A stretch of DNA of 41,408 bases from Hymenobacter sp. (GTDB lineage: Bacteria; Bacteroidota; Bacteroidia; Cytophagales; Hymenobacteraceae). Position numbers and translations under genes: made by a program. The notes beneath the pieces were generated by a model. It was given only the letters and a program-made list of their open reading frames with translations, had not been told where the DNA came from and ran no database searches. Within the stretch, counting starts at the first letter, position 1; every line of letters starts with the position of its first letter. The stretch spans positions 1 through 41,408 of the forward strand of contig JANXOE010000187.1 of NCBI GenBank assembly GCA_025353745.1. The letters run 5' to 3'. Below, piece after piece: positions 31,045-39,326 of this stretch.

Positions 31045-32769
31045 CTACCGCCCCAGCACTTCGCGCAGCGGCGTGCCGCTGCACCCGCTGGGCTCCTGGA
31101 TGTGCAGCCACTGGGCCACGGTGGGCGCGATGTCCACGATTTTCACCGGCGCGGCCGACTCGCCGTGCTTCACGCCCCAGCCCCAGAACAGCAGCGGCAC
31201 GTGGGTGTCGTAGGCCCAGGAGGCGCCGTGGGTGGTGCCCTTCACCACGGGGTAGCCGTAGGCTTCGAGCCAGCCGGGCTCGAGCACGGCCAGTACGTCG
31301 CCCGAGCGGAGGGCGTAAAAACCGTTTTCCTGGTACATACCGGGGCCCTCGCCGGGGTGGCCGTGCGCCAGGGCCGTGGCGGTGGTGGTTTGGGCCACGT
31401 GGGGCATGCGCAGCAGCAGCTCGGCCACCTCGTCCTGGGTTTTGGCCAGGTCGAGGCCCTTCTGGGCCAGCAGCGGGCGGTTGAGGTACACCTGCTGGTT
31501 TTCGTAGTCGAGCACCCACGCCCCGGGGCCGTGGCGGCGCACCAGGGCGCGCTGCAACGAGTCGCGCATGGCCCCGGGGCCCACGCCGCCGCCGGGCAGG
31601 CGGTGGGCTTGCAGGAAGCCGGGGGCCTGGTCGGCGGCGTGGTCGGCGGTGAGGAACACCAGCACCTGGCCCTGGCCCACGGCCTGGTCGAGGTAGGCGA
31701 GCAGGCGGGCCAGGTCCTGGTCGAGGCGCAGGTACGTGTCTTCGGTTTCGATGGCCGTGGTGCCGAACTGGTGGCCCACGTAGTCGGTGCAGCTGAAGCT
31801 CAGGGCCAGGAAATCGGTGGGGCCGCGCCGGCCCAATTGCTCGGCCCGGATGGTTTCGAGGGCAAAATCGGCCGTGAGCGAGTTGCCAAACGGCGTGGAG
31901 CGAATCAAATCCAGGTTTTGGGCCGTGGCCTTGGGCGGGGTTTCGCCAGTGGCCTTCAGCGTCGCGCTCACCGGAGCGGGCAGCCCGGCGCTCAGCCGGG
32001 GCAGGTCGTGCGGAAACACGGGCCGGTCTTCGCCCTTAAAGGCCCCCTCCCAGGGCACGTCGTCGGGGGTGCTTTCGGTGTACTGCGCGATGGGCAGCAG
32101 CGTGTTCCAGGGCTTGCTCAGGTACTGGGCGGCGTGGCCGGCGGCGTTGAACTTGTTCACCCAATCGGGCAGCGCCTGGGTATAAAAGGTGCTGCTGATG
32201 AAGGCCCCGTTGGTGCCGTCGTACCAGTACGCGGCGCTGGCCGCGTGCCCGGCCGGCAGGATGCTGCCCCGGTCCTTGATGCACACGCCGATGGTTTTGC
32301 TTTGGAAGTTGGTCGCCAGCCGCAGCTCGTCGGTGATGGTGGTGGTGAGCAGGTTGCGCGGGCTTTGCTGGCCGGCCGCCGCCGAGCCGCCCACCGCCTG
32401 CACCGTGTTGTCTTCGGTGACGTAGGTGGACTTGCCGGTTTCGCGCACGAACCAGTTGTTGCCCACGATGCCGTGGGTGGCCGGCGTGGCGCCCGTGTAC
32501 ACGCTGCTGTGGCCGGGGCCGGTGTAGGTGGGCACGTAGTTGTAGTGGCAGCTGGCGTAGCTGAAGCCCTGCCCCAGCAAGCGCCGAAACCCGCCGCTGC
32601 CGTATTTGTCCCAGTAACGGTAGAGGTAATCGTAGCGCATCTGGTCGACGACGATGCCCACCACCAGCTTGGGGCGGGCCACCGGGGCCGGGCCGGCCTG
32701 CGGGCGGGCGGCCACGGGGCCCGCCAACAGCGCGGCCAGCGGCAAAACGAAAGCAAATAGCTTTTTCAA
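31045..32769 (-). CDS. PafA-like alkaline phosphatase (type I phosphodiesterase superfamily), TTG start
   Basis: A secreted 574-residue phosphatase resembling PafA of Flavobacteriia, a monoesterase that releases phosphate from organic esters. Metal and nucleophile motifs are in place: VVGIVVDQMRYDYLYRYW, the Thr nucleophile in VPTYTGPGHSSVYTG, NNWFVRETG, FSCTDYVGHQFG, FLTADHAADQAP and THGASWAYDTHVPLLFWG. No ATG lies near the right place. A TTG at 32767-32769 gives a perfect signal peptide (MKKLFAFVLPLAALLAG), and an exact -7 box lies 33 bases upstream. The frame open beyond it, to 32952, is not coding. Expression might respond to phosphate, but no Pho-box rule is known here. Confidence 0.88.
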   Translation of the reverse strand: MKKLFAFVLPLAALLAGPVAARPQAGPAPVARPKLVVGIVVDQMRYDYLYRYWDKYGSGGFRRLLGQGFSYASCHYNYVPTYTGPGHSSVYTGATPATHGIVGNNWFVRETGKSTYVTEDNTVQAVGGSAAAGQQSPRNLLTTTITDELRLATNFQSKTIGVCIKDRGSILPAGHAASAAYWYDGTNGAFISSTFYTQALPDWVNKFNAAGHAAQYLSKPWNTLLPIAQYTESTPDDVPWEGAFKGEDRPVFPHDLPRLSAGLPAPVSATLKATGETPPKATAQNLDLIRSTPFGNSLTADFALETIRAEQLGRRGPTDFLALSFSCTDYVGHQFGTTAIETEDTYLRLDQDLARLLAYLDQAVGQGQVLVFLTADHAADQAPGFLQAHRLPGGGVGPGAMRDSLQRALVRRHGPGAWVLDYENQQVYLNRPLLAQKGLDLAKTQDEVAELLLRMPHVAQTTTATALAHGHPGEGPGMYQENGFYALRSGDVLAVLEPGWLEAYGYPVVKGTTHGASWAYDTHVPLLFWGWGVKHGESAAPVKIVDIAPTVAQWLHIQEPSGCSGTPLREVLGR

Positions 32770-32802
32770 AGGCAAAAGCGGGGCGCTTGGGGCCCCAGGG
32801 GC

Positions 32803-32810
32803 CAAAGATA
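32803..32810 (-). promoter_or_regulatory. -7 box of the PafA-like gene
   Basis: TATCTTTG on the minus strand, 33 bases before the TTG start, in the 133-base gap shared with the diverging HAD gene. On the other strand TAATTTTT (32882-32889) is a weaker -7 candidate for the HAD gene. Confidence 0.55.
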
Positions 32811-32902
32811 CGCCCCGCCCCGCGGCCCCGGCCAGCCACTTCCGGCCGGGCTGCGTAGTCTTTTTGTCACCATTTGATGGATAATTTTTAAGCTTTTTTC
32901 GC

Positions 32903-33589
32903 ATGAAGCCAGCCCTCATCTTCGACATGGACGGCGTTATCGTCGACAACACCGCTTACCAGGCCCGGGCCTTCCAGCTGCTGTTCCGCGACTTGGGCCT
33001 GCGCACCAACGCCCGCCAGCTGCTGAAGCGCCTGAACGGCATGCCCGCCACCGACATCCTCCAGTCGGTTTTTCGGCACCCCGTGCCCGCCAAACAGCTC
33101 AAGGAATACGCCGCCCAGCGCGAGTTTCTGTACCGCACCCTCTACTGGGCCAAGCGCCGCGAAATGCCCGGCCTGAGCGATTTCCTGCGCGCCGCCCGCG
33201 CCGCCGGCCACCCCGTGGGCCTGGGCACCGGCTCGGGCGGCCCCACCCTGGGCTACATCCTCGACCACCTGCACCTGCGCCCGCTGTTCGACGTGGTGGT
33301 GGGCGAAGACGACGTGGCCCGCGGCAAGCCCCACCCCGACACGTACACCGCCGTGGCCCACAAGCTGGGCGTGCCCCCCGCCGAGTGCATCGTGTTCGAA
33401 GACGCGGTGCTGGGCGAGCAGGCCGCCTACCGCGCCGGCATGCGCTGCGTGGCCGTGGCCTCGACGCTGCGCCCCGCCGATTTCCAGGCCCCGCTGCTGG
33501 TCATCCGCGACTTCACGGCCCTGACCCCGGGCCACCTCCTCGCCCATTTGGCCGCGCAGCCCGTTGCGCCGCGGCCCCGGCCGCGGTAA
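32903..33589 (+). CDS. HAD family hydrolase, beta-phosphoglucomutase-like
   Basis: A 228-residue haloacid-dehalogenase enzyme with a C1-type helical cap. The motifs are IFDMDGVIVDN at about 6-16 (nucleophile and acid Asp), GLGTGSGGPTLGYIL (motif II Thr/Ser), GKPHPDTYTA (motif III Lys) and CIVFEDAVLGEQAAYRAGM (motif IV acids). This set is that of phosphatases and sugar-phosphate mutases such as beta-phosphoglucomutase; the substrate cannot be read. The ATG at 32903 is followed by the nucleophile motif at the usual distance. The C-terminus is Pro/Arg-rich. Confidence 0.88.
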   Translation: MKPALIFDMDGVIVDNTAYQARAFQLLFRDLGLRTNARQLLKRLNGMPATDILQSVFRHPVPAKQLKEYAAQREFLYRTLYWAKRREMPGLSDFLRAARAAGHPVGLGTGSGGPTLGYILDHLHLRPLFDVVVGEDDVARGKPHPDTYTAVAHKLGVPPAECIVFEDAVLGEQAAYRAGMRCVAVASTLRPADFQAPLLVIRDFTALTPGHLLAHLAAQPVAPRPRPR

Positions 33590-33605
33590 ATCCAACTCCT
33601 GCTGG

Positions 33606-34154
33606 CTAAGCCTGCGCCACGCCCTGCGCCGCCAGGCCCCGCATTCCCGCCGGGCCCGACGGACGCGCGGGCAGCGGCAGCAGGTGCAGCCAAAAGCGGC
33701 CCGTGGCCGACGCCACCGCGGTGAACACGTACACCGGGTTCTGCCGCAGGTTGACGCGCACCTCGGCGTGGGCGTCCACCAGCCACACGGCCGTGGCCGA
33801 AAAGTTGCTGAGCGCATCGGCCCACAGCGCGTAGCGGCCCGGCGCCAGGCCGGCCACGCTCAGCGCCACCGTGGTTGGGGCCGTAAGCTGCGAAAGGGGC
33901 AATGTGTACACGGCCGCCCCGGCCGCCCGGCCCTGGTGAGCCAACAGCCGCACGGGGGCCCCCAAGGCTTCGGCCTCGGCTTCGAAACGGAGAACGGAGC
34001 CAACTGCCAGGCCATCGGGGCCGTGCAGGACCAGGTGCAGCTGGGGGCGGAAATCATCGGAGTCGGGGCGCATCTCAGCCGCCGAACCGCCCGAGGGGAA
34101 ACGGGAGAAATGCGCGTGGGGGCCCGCCGAGGCTTCGAAATGCTGGTTTTGCAT
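33606..34154 (-). CDS. hypothetical protein, possibly a remnant of a secreted surface protein
   Basis: The frame from the ATG at 34152-34154 gives 182 residues (an ATG at 34184 adds ten). There is no signal peptide. The sequence is beta-rich (LHLVLHGPDGLAVGSVLRFE, VALSVAGLAPGRYALWADAL). The region TAVWLVDAHAEVRVNLRQNP followed by VYVFTAVASATGRFWLHLLP resembles the segment found just before the C-terminal sorting domain in type IX-secreted proteins. Neither a signal peptide nor a sorting domain is present here. It may be a fragment of such a protein, or a short independent gene. Its stop falls 17 bases past the converging HAD gene. Confidence 0.5.
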   Translation of the reverse strand: MQNQHFEASAGPHAHFSRFPSGGSAAEMRPDSDDFRPQLHLVLHGPDGLAVGSVLRFEAEAEALGAPVRLLAHQGRAAGAAVYTLPLSQLTAPTTVALSVAGLAPGRYALWADALSNFSATAVWLVDAHAEVRVNLRQNPVYVFTAVASATGRFWLHLLPLPARPSGPAGMRGLAAQGVAQA

Positions 34155-34778
34155 CAATTCTAGTTTGTTTAGCCCGGGCCCCATCGGGCACGGTAAAAGA
34201 AGAGCAGCCGCCGCACCGTGGCAAAATCAAACGCATACGCGTCTGACTCCAAAAAACAAGGATTTCCTCCAGATTAAAGCGGAAATTTACTGGATCAAGG
34301 CAAAAATTTGAGCCAAAATACATAATTTTTAGCACTTTACCCCACAGTATAACAAAAATAAAATATAAGCCCGGCCATTGCTTCCGCAAATCGTTTCCGC
34401 AGCAGCAGACCATAAATGGCCCACAGGCCCTGGAATCCGCTTTTATAATAAAACCCACGCAACGAACGCCCTTGATCAAGAGCCTACCCAAAAAAATTTG
34501 GCTGCTCCATACTGAGCTTCTCGAAGCAGCTCTTCCACTGCCATTAAGCCCGGTTGCGCCGCGCCGCGGCTACGCCGCACCTAGGCTTAATGACAGCGGT
34601 TTTCGGCTAAGCTATACTGTGCGCGCTGGCCCGTGCCGACGCAACGGCTGGCCGCGCCACGCCCGGGCGCCGACCCGAAACCGCTGGGGCGTTCGTTCAC
34701 AATAAGTTCACTAAATAACAGTCCGGTAATGCAGCCGGCATATTGCGGCAACAGCGCGTCCGGAGCTTTGCACCCATT
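34155..34778. other. AT-rich gene-free stretch
   Basis: About 620 bases with no convincing gene. The part 34230-34490 is clearly richer in A and T than the rest of the window (runs such as AAAAATAAAATATAAG). It contains a minus-strand TATTTTTG (34353-34360 on +), a possible -7 box for the gene at 33606-34154. A sequence CTGAGCTTCTCGAAGCAG lies at 34513-34530, a form of a common TTCGACAAGCTCAG-like intergenic motif. An inverted repeat is at 34538-34596. The last 40 bases hold a candidate promoter of the TonB receptor (GAGCTTTG at 34763-34770, TTG 17 bases upstream). Confidence 0.6.
34538..34596. repeat. 13-bp inverted repeat, REP-like
   Basis: CTGCCATTAAGCC (34538-34550) and GGCTTAATGACAG (34584-34596) are complementary except for one base. 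The 33-base loop is GC-rich with further self-pairing (CGCCGCG/CGGC). Confidence 0.65.
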
Positions 34779-37628
34779 ATGCAGGAAACGCTTACCCGAA
34801 TTCTTTTTGCCACTTTTCTTTGTCTTGCAACGCTCGCCACGGCGGCGGCCCAGGGCACGGGCAGCATCAAAGGCACGTTCAAAGACGCCAAAACCCAGGA
34901 AGCCATCGTGGGCGGCACGGTGCGGCTGGAGCACACGGCCATTGCCGGGCCCACCGACGTGGAGGGCCGCTACGCGCTGGAAAAAGTGCCGGCCGGCGAG
35001 TATACTTTAATCGTATCGTCGGTTTCGTACAAGAACACCACCGTCCAGAAAGTCGTCGTGGCCGCGGGCAAGGCCACGGTGGTCGACGGCAAGCTGGCCT
35101 CCGACAACCAGCAGCTCAACGAGGTGGTGGTGAACGGGGTGCGGCGCACCAACACGGAGGTGTCCGTCATCTCGGAGATTCGGCGGGCCAACGTGGTGGT
35201 GAGCGGCGTCTCGTCGGAGCAAATCGTTAAAACCCAGGACCGCGACGCGGCCGAAGTGGTGCGGCGGATTCCGGGCGTGACGATCGTCGACAACCGCTTT
35301 ATTCAGATCCGGGGCCTGAGTGACCGCTACAACACGGTGTGGCTCAACGACGTGACGGCCCCCAGCTCGGAGACGGACCGCAAGTCGTTCTCGTTCGACA
35401 TCGTGCCCAGCTCCTTGATCGACCGCGTGCTGGTGTTCAAAGATCCGTCGCCGGAGCTGCCCGGCGACTTCGCCGGGGGCCTGGTAAAGGTGTACCTGCG
35501 CAAGCCCGTCTTCAACGAGCGCCAGCTGACGGTGAACTACTCGGCGGGCTACCGCGACGGCACGACGGGCAAGGACTTTTACTCCGACAAAACCCAGGCC
35601 GGCGACGCGTTCGGCTTCGGGGCCGTGAAGCGCGACCTGCCCAACGGCTTCCCGCAGCTCGGCACGGCGTACCAGCAGGCGGAGCGGGATTTTTACGCCA
35701 AGCAGCTCGACAACACCTTTGCGGTGTACCAGAACAAGGCCATGCCCGACGTGCGCTTCAACGCGGCGTACCTGGACCAGCTCAAGGTGGGGGCCCTGGC
35801 CATCGGCAGCGTCAGCTCGCTCAACTACACCAATACGTACACGCACTTCAACATCGGCCGCAACCTGTTCGACGGGGCGGGGCAGCGCACGGACCAGTTC
35901 CGCGACGACCAGTCGACGAACAACGTGCGCCTGGGGGCCCTCCAAAACTTCAGCCTCGTGCTCGCCGACGGCGGCCGGCTGGAGTTCCGCAACCTGTTCA
36001 GCCAGCAGGCGCGCAACCAGCAGGTGACGCGCCTGGGCCTGGACGACAACGACAACCTCACGCGCCGCAGCTACCTGGCCGGCTACCAGGGCCGCACCAC
36101 CTACACGGGCCAGCTGGCCGGCTCGCACCACTTCGACCACGACAAAACGCACTTCGACTGGGTGGGCGGCTACGGCTATTCGAGCCGCAACGAGCCGGAT
36201 TTGCGCCGCCTCTCGTACCAGGTGACGCCCGCCGCCGCCGGCACCCCGGAAGGGCAAACGGTGCTCACGCCGGCCGCCGGCCAGGTGGACGTGAACAACG
36301 CCGGCCGCCTCTACCAGCGCCTCAACGAGCGCATCTACACCCTCAACGCCAACCTGCGCCGCACCGCCGACGTGGCCGGGCGCAAGGTAGAAATCGGGGC
36401 CGGCACCTACCTCGAGTACCGCAAGCGCGACTTCCGCGCCCGGGCCCTCGGCTACTCGCTGAACGCCGGGGCCGCCGACGGGCTGCGCAACGAGGACGTG
36501 GGCAACATTTTCGCGCCGCAGAACATCGGCCCGAACGGGTTCCGGGTGGACGAAGACCTGAACTCGACGTACCAATACGCGGCGCATAACGAGCTGGAAG
36601 CTGCCTACTTGTCGGCCACCATTCCGTTCACCGAGCAGCTCAAGCTCGTGACCGGGGCCCGCTTCGAGCGCAACGTGCAGTCCATCGCCACGGGCCTCAA
36701 CGGCAAGCCGGTGCGGCAGGACGTGACCACGAATTTCGTGCTGCCCTCGGCCAACCTGAGCTACAATTTCAGCGAGAAAAGCCTGGTGCGCGCCGGCTAT
36801 GGCCGCAGCCTCAACCGCCCCGAGTTCCGCGAGGCCGCCCCGTTTTTCTACTACGATTTTGACTTCAACGTGCTGAACTACGGCTCGCTGTACATCAACC
36901 CGGACCGCCCGCTGAAGGTGGCCACCATCGACAACTTCGACGTGCGCTACGAGTGGTACCCCAGCGCCGGCGAGCTGGTGCACGTGGGGGCCTTCTACAA
37001 GAATTTTCAGAACCCCATCGAGAACGTGGTGGTGCTGACCTCGAACCTGGCCTACACCTTCGCCAACGCGCCCAGCGCCTACGCCTACGGCGTGGAGCTG
37101 GACCTGAAAAAGAGCCTGAATTTCCTCGACGATGCCTTCAACACCTCGGGGCTGAAAAACCTGTCGGCGGTGTTCAACGCCTCGCTCATCAAAAGCCGGG
37201 TGACGCTAAGCGACGACTACGTGGCCTGGAACACGACGCGCGCCCTGCAAGGCCAGTCGCCCTACGTGTTCAACGGCGGCTTGTATTACCAGACGCCCAA
37301 CAACAGCTGGCAGGCGACGGCCCTCTACAACGTGTTCGGGCCCCGCATCCTGTTCGCGGGCAGCGACCAGTACCCCGACGTGGTGGAGCTGCCGCGCCAC
37401 ACCGTGGACCTGTCGCTGACCAAGTCGGTGTCGCCGCGCGTTTCGCTGAACGCCGGCGTGCAGGACCTGCTCAACCAGCGGGTGAACCTGGTGCAGGACT
37501 TCAACCGCGACCAGAAGTACGAGGCCAGCGACCCTTCGCTGACCAGCTACCGCCGGGGCACCTACTACACGCTGGGGCTGCGCCTCAGCCTGGAGCCCCG
37601 CGCCACCCCTGCCACGCCGCTTCCCTGA
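34779..37628 (+). CDS. TonB-dependent outer-membrane receptor
   Basis: A 949-residue receptor that imports a ligand across the outer membrane with TonB energy. A signal peptide (MQETLTRILFATFLCLATLA) ends AAAQ. A carboxypeptidase-regulatory-like beta domain follows (GSIKGTFKDAKTQEAIVGGT, VPAGEYTLIVSSVSY, about 28-115). The plug (about 120-250) contains AAEVVRRIPGVTIVDNRFIQ, IRGLSDRYNTVWLNDVTAPS and PGDFAGGLVKVYLRK. The rest is the barrel (for example VNYSAGYRDG, ARFERNVQSIATG, AGYGRSLNRPEFREAAPFFY). It is not a SusC type, as no SusD gene is adjacent. Its partner is the lipoprotein 57 bases downstream. The start ATG at 34779 is preceded by GAGCTTTG at a short distance. Confidence 0.93.
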   Translation: MQETLTRILFATFLCLATLATAAAQGTGSIKGTFKDAKTQEAIVGGTVRLEHTAIAGPTDVEGRYALEKVPAGEYTLIVSSVSYKNTTVQKVVVAAGKATVVDGKLASDNQQLNEVVVNGVRRTNTEVSVISEIRRANVVVSGVSSEQIVKTQDRDAAEVVRRIPGVTIVDNRFIQIRGLSDRYNTVWLNDVTAPSSETDRKSFSFDIVPSSLIDRVLVFKDPSPELPGDFAGGLVKVYLRKPVFNERQLTVNYSAGYRDGTTGKDFYSDKTQAGDAFGFGAVKRDLPNGFPQLGTAYQQAERDFYAKQLDNTFAVYQNKAMPDVRFNAAYLDQLKVGALAIGSVSSLNYTNTYTHFNIGRNLFDGAGQRTDQFRDDQSTNNVRLGALQNFSLVLADGGRLEFRNLFSQQARNQQVTRLGLDDNDNLTRRSYLAGYQGRTTYTGQLAGSHHFDHDKTHFDWVGGYGYSSRNEPDLRRLSYQVTPAAAGTPEGQTVLTPAAGQVDVNNAGRLYQRLNERIYTLNANLRRTADVAGRKVEIGAGTYLEYRKRDFRARALGYSLNAGAADGLRNEDVGNIFAPQNIGPNGFRVDEDLNSTYQYAAHNELEAAYLSATIPFTEQLKLVTGARFERNVQSIATGLNGKPVRQDVTTNFVLPSANLSYNFSEKSLVRAGYGRSLNRPEFREAAPFFYYDFDFNVLNYGSLYINPDRPLKVATIDNFDVRYEWYPSAGELVHVGAFYKNFQNPIENVVVLTSNLAYTFANAPSAYAYGVELDLKKSLNFLDDAFNTSGLKNLSAVFNASLIKSRVTLSDDYVAWNTTRALQGQSPYVFNGGLYYQTPNNSWQATALYNVFGPRILFAGSDQYPDVVELPRHTVDLSLTKSVSPRVSLNAGVQDLLNQRVNLVQDFNRDQKYEASDPSLTSYRRGTYYTLGLRLSLEPRATPATPLP

Positions 37629-37685
37629 TTTTTCCTTTTTCTCATTTTCACCCCCGAACACCGCTCCGTTTCACTTCACCCCTGC

Positions 37686-39206
37686 ATGAAAAAAAACCAA
37701 CTCTCCCTGGCACTCGCCGCGGCCCTGATGCTGGGCCTGGCTTCCTGCGACAAGAAGGACACCACCCCCGCCCCGGCACCCACGCCGACGCCCACCCCGA
37801 CGCCGACCCCGACGCCCACCCCCGGGCAGAACATCACGGTGGACGCGCCCATCACGGCCAACACGACCTGGTCGGCGGCCAACAAGTACTTGCTGAAAGG
37901 CTACGTGTACGTGCGCTCCGGGGCCACGCTGACCATTGAGGCCGGCACCGTCATCAAGGGCGACAAGGACACCAAGGGGGCCCTGATCGTGGAGCCGGGC
38001 GCGAAGCTCATCGCCATCGGCACGGTGGCCAAGCCGATTGTTTTCACCTCAAACCAGCCCAAGGGCGCGCGCAACTACGGCGACTGGGGCGGCGTTATCC
38101 TGGCCGGCAACGCGCCGGTGAACGCGCTGACTGGCACCACGAAGCCCCAGGTTGAGGGCGGCCCCACCACCACCTACGGCGGCGGCGACGCGGCCGATAA
38201 CTCGGGCACGATGCAGTACGTGCGCATTGAGTTCGGCGGCGTGGCGTTCTCGCCCAACAACGAAGTGAACGGCCTCACGCTGTGCGGCGTGGGCAACGGC
38301 ACCACGCTCGACCACATCCAGGTGTCGTACTCCGGCGACGACTCGTTCGAGTGGTTCGGCGGCACGGTGAACGCCAAGTACCTGGTGGCGCACCGCGGCT
38401 TCGACGACGACTTCGACACCGACAACGGCTTCTCGGGCAAGGTGCAGTTCGCCGTGTCATTGCGCGACCCGCAGCAGGCCGACCAGTCGGGCTCCAAGGC
38501 GTTTGAGTCGGACAACGACAAGGACGCCTCGACCAAAACGCCCCAGACCCAGGCCGTGTTCTCCAACGTCACCGCGGTGGGGCCCATCCTGAACCCGTCG
38601 GCCCCCAGCTACAGCCCCCAGTACACGGCCGGGGCCCACATCCGCCGCAACTCGGCCCAGAGCATCATGAACTCCGTGATCATGGGCTTCCCAACGGGCG
38701 TGCTCGTCGACGGCGGCCTGACGGCGGCCAGCATCGGCGCGGGCAACACCCACTTCAAAAACAACATCGTGGCCGGCTCCCTCACGGGCTCCAACTCCGT
38801 GGGCGGGCAGCGCAGCGTCATCTACTTCGGCCCCGCCAACGGCCCCGGCAGCCTGACGCCGAACAGCGCGATGGGCACCGACTCCTCGGACTGGGGCGCC
38901 GCCGTCGGCCCGCTGACCTGGCTGAAGGCCAACGCCAACAAGCGCCTCGCCACCTCCGACAACGTACAGCTGCTGAACCCTTTCAGCCTGACCGCGCCCA
39001 GCTTCATTCCGCGCAGCGCGTCGCCCATCGTGACCGTGGCCCCGGCAACGGCCCCGGTGACGCCGGCCGATTTCACGGACTCCAAGCTGACCGATGCCTT
39101 CTTCACGAAGGTGAACTACATCGGGGCCTTCTCCGGCTCGGGCGCTTCGGCCGACAACTGGCTGGCCGGCTGGACCAACTTCGACCCCCAGAACACCGAT
39201 TACTAA
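37686..39206 (+). CDS. beta-helix lipoprotein with Pro-Thr linker, partner of the TonB receptor
   Basis: A 506-residue lipoprotein (signal ending MLGLAS-C21). A PAPAP(TP)7 linker (about residues 28-46) leads to a beta-helix-like domain. The latter has a rigid order of motifs: NTTWSAANKYLLKGYVYVRS, GATLTIEAGTVIKGDKDTKG, ALIVEPGAKLIAIGTVAKPI, GDWGGVILAGNAPVNA, MQYVRIEFGG, LDHIQVSYSGDDSFEWFGG and VNAKYLVAHRGFDDDFDTDN. It ends DNWLAGWTNFDPQNTDY. The ligand is unknown. Proteins of this type in Bacteroidota are commonly next to a TonB receptor, as here, suggesting that it captures the ligand at the cell surface. One terminator at 39245 ends the unit. Confidence 0.85.
   Translation: MKKNQLSLALAAALMLGLASCDKKDTTPAPAPTPTPTPTPTPTPTPGQNITVDAPITANTTWSAANKYLLKGYVYVRSGATLTIEAGTVIKGDKDTKGALIVEPGAKLIAIGTVAKPIVFTSNQPKGARNYGDWGGVILAGNAPVNALTGTTKPQVEGGPTTTYGGGDAADNSGTMQYVRIEFGGVAFSPNNEVNGLTLCGVGNGTTLDHIQVSYSGDDSFEWFGGTVNAKYLVAHRGFDDDFDTDNGFSGKVQFAVSLRDPQQADQSGSKAFESDNDKDASTKTPQTQAVFSNVTAVGPILNPSAPSYSPQYTAGAHIRRNSAQSIMNSVIMGFPTGVLVDGGLTAASIGAGNTHFKNNIVAGSLTGSNSVGGQRSVIYFGPANGPGSLTPNSAMGTDSSDWGAAVGPLTWLKANANKRLATSDNVQLLNPFSLTAPSFIPRSASPIVTVAPATAPVTPADFTDSKLTDAFFTKVNYIGAFSGSGASADNWLAGWTNFDPQNTDY
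37767..37823 (+). repeat. hexanucleotide Pro-Thr tract inside the lipoprotein gene
   Basis: Seven ACSCCS hexamers (37782-37823) encode alternating Thr-Pro, after PAPAP codons (37767-37781). A change in copy number by strand slippage would keep the frame and only lengthen or shorten the linker. Confidence 0.85.
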
Positions 39207-39244
39207 CCGGCCGTATTTGATTTAACAGCGTGATGCCGTCAGAG

Positions 39245-39280
39245 ACCAGGGCTGTTTTACAGTCCTGGTTTTCTGTTTTA
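39245..39280 (+). terminator. terminator after the TonB receptor-lipoprotein operon
   Basis: ACCAGGGCTGT and ACAGTCCTGGT form an 11-position stem (one G-T pair) with a TTT loop, followed by TTTCTGTTTT. Confidence 0.88.
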
Positions 39281-39326
39281 GTCCGGGCCCGGGGCCCTCT
39301 CCTTCGCCACCAATCCTTCGCTTTCC

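Noticed and set aside
34353-34360. Promoter for the gene at 33606-34154
   Set aside because: TATTTTTG on the minus strand matches the -7 consensus, but it would give a leader of about 190 bases and has no -33 box, and AT-rich DNA yields such matches by chance.
34075-34491. 138-residue minus-strand ORF in the AT-rich stretch
   Set aside because: Its composition is mixed, it has no family similarity, and its end runs into the frame opposite a better ORF.
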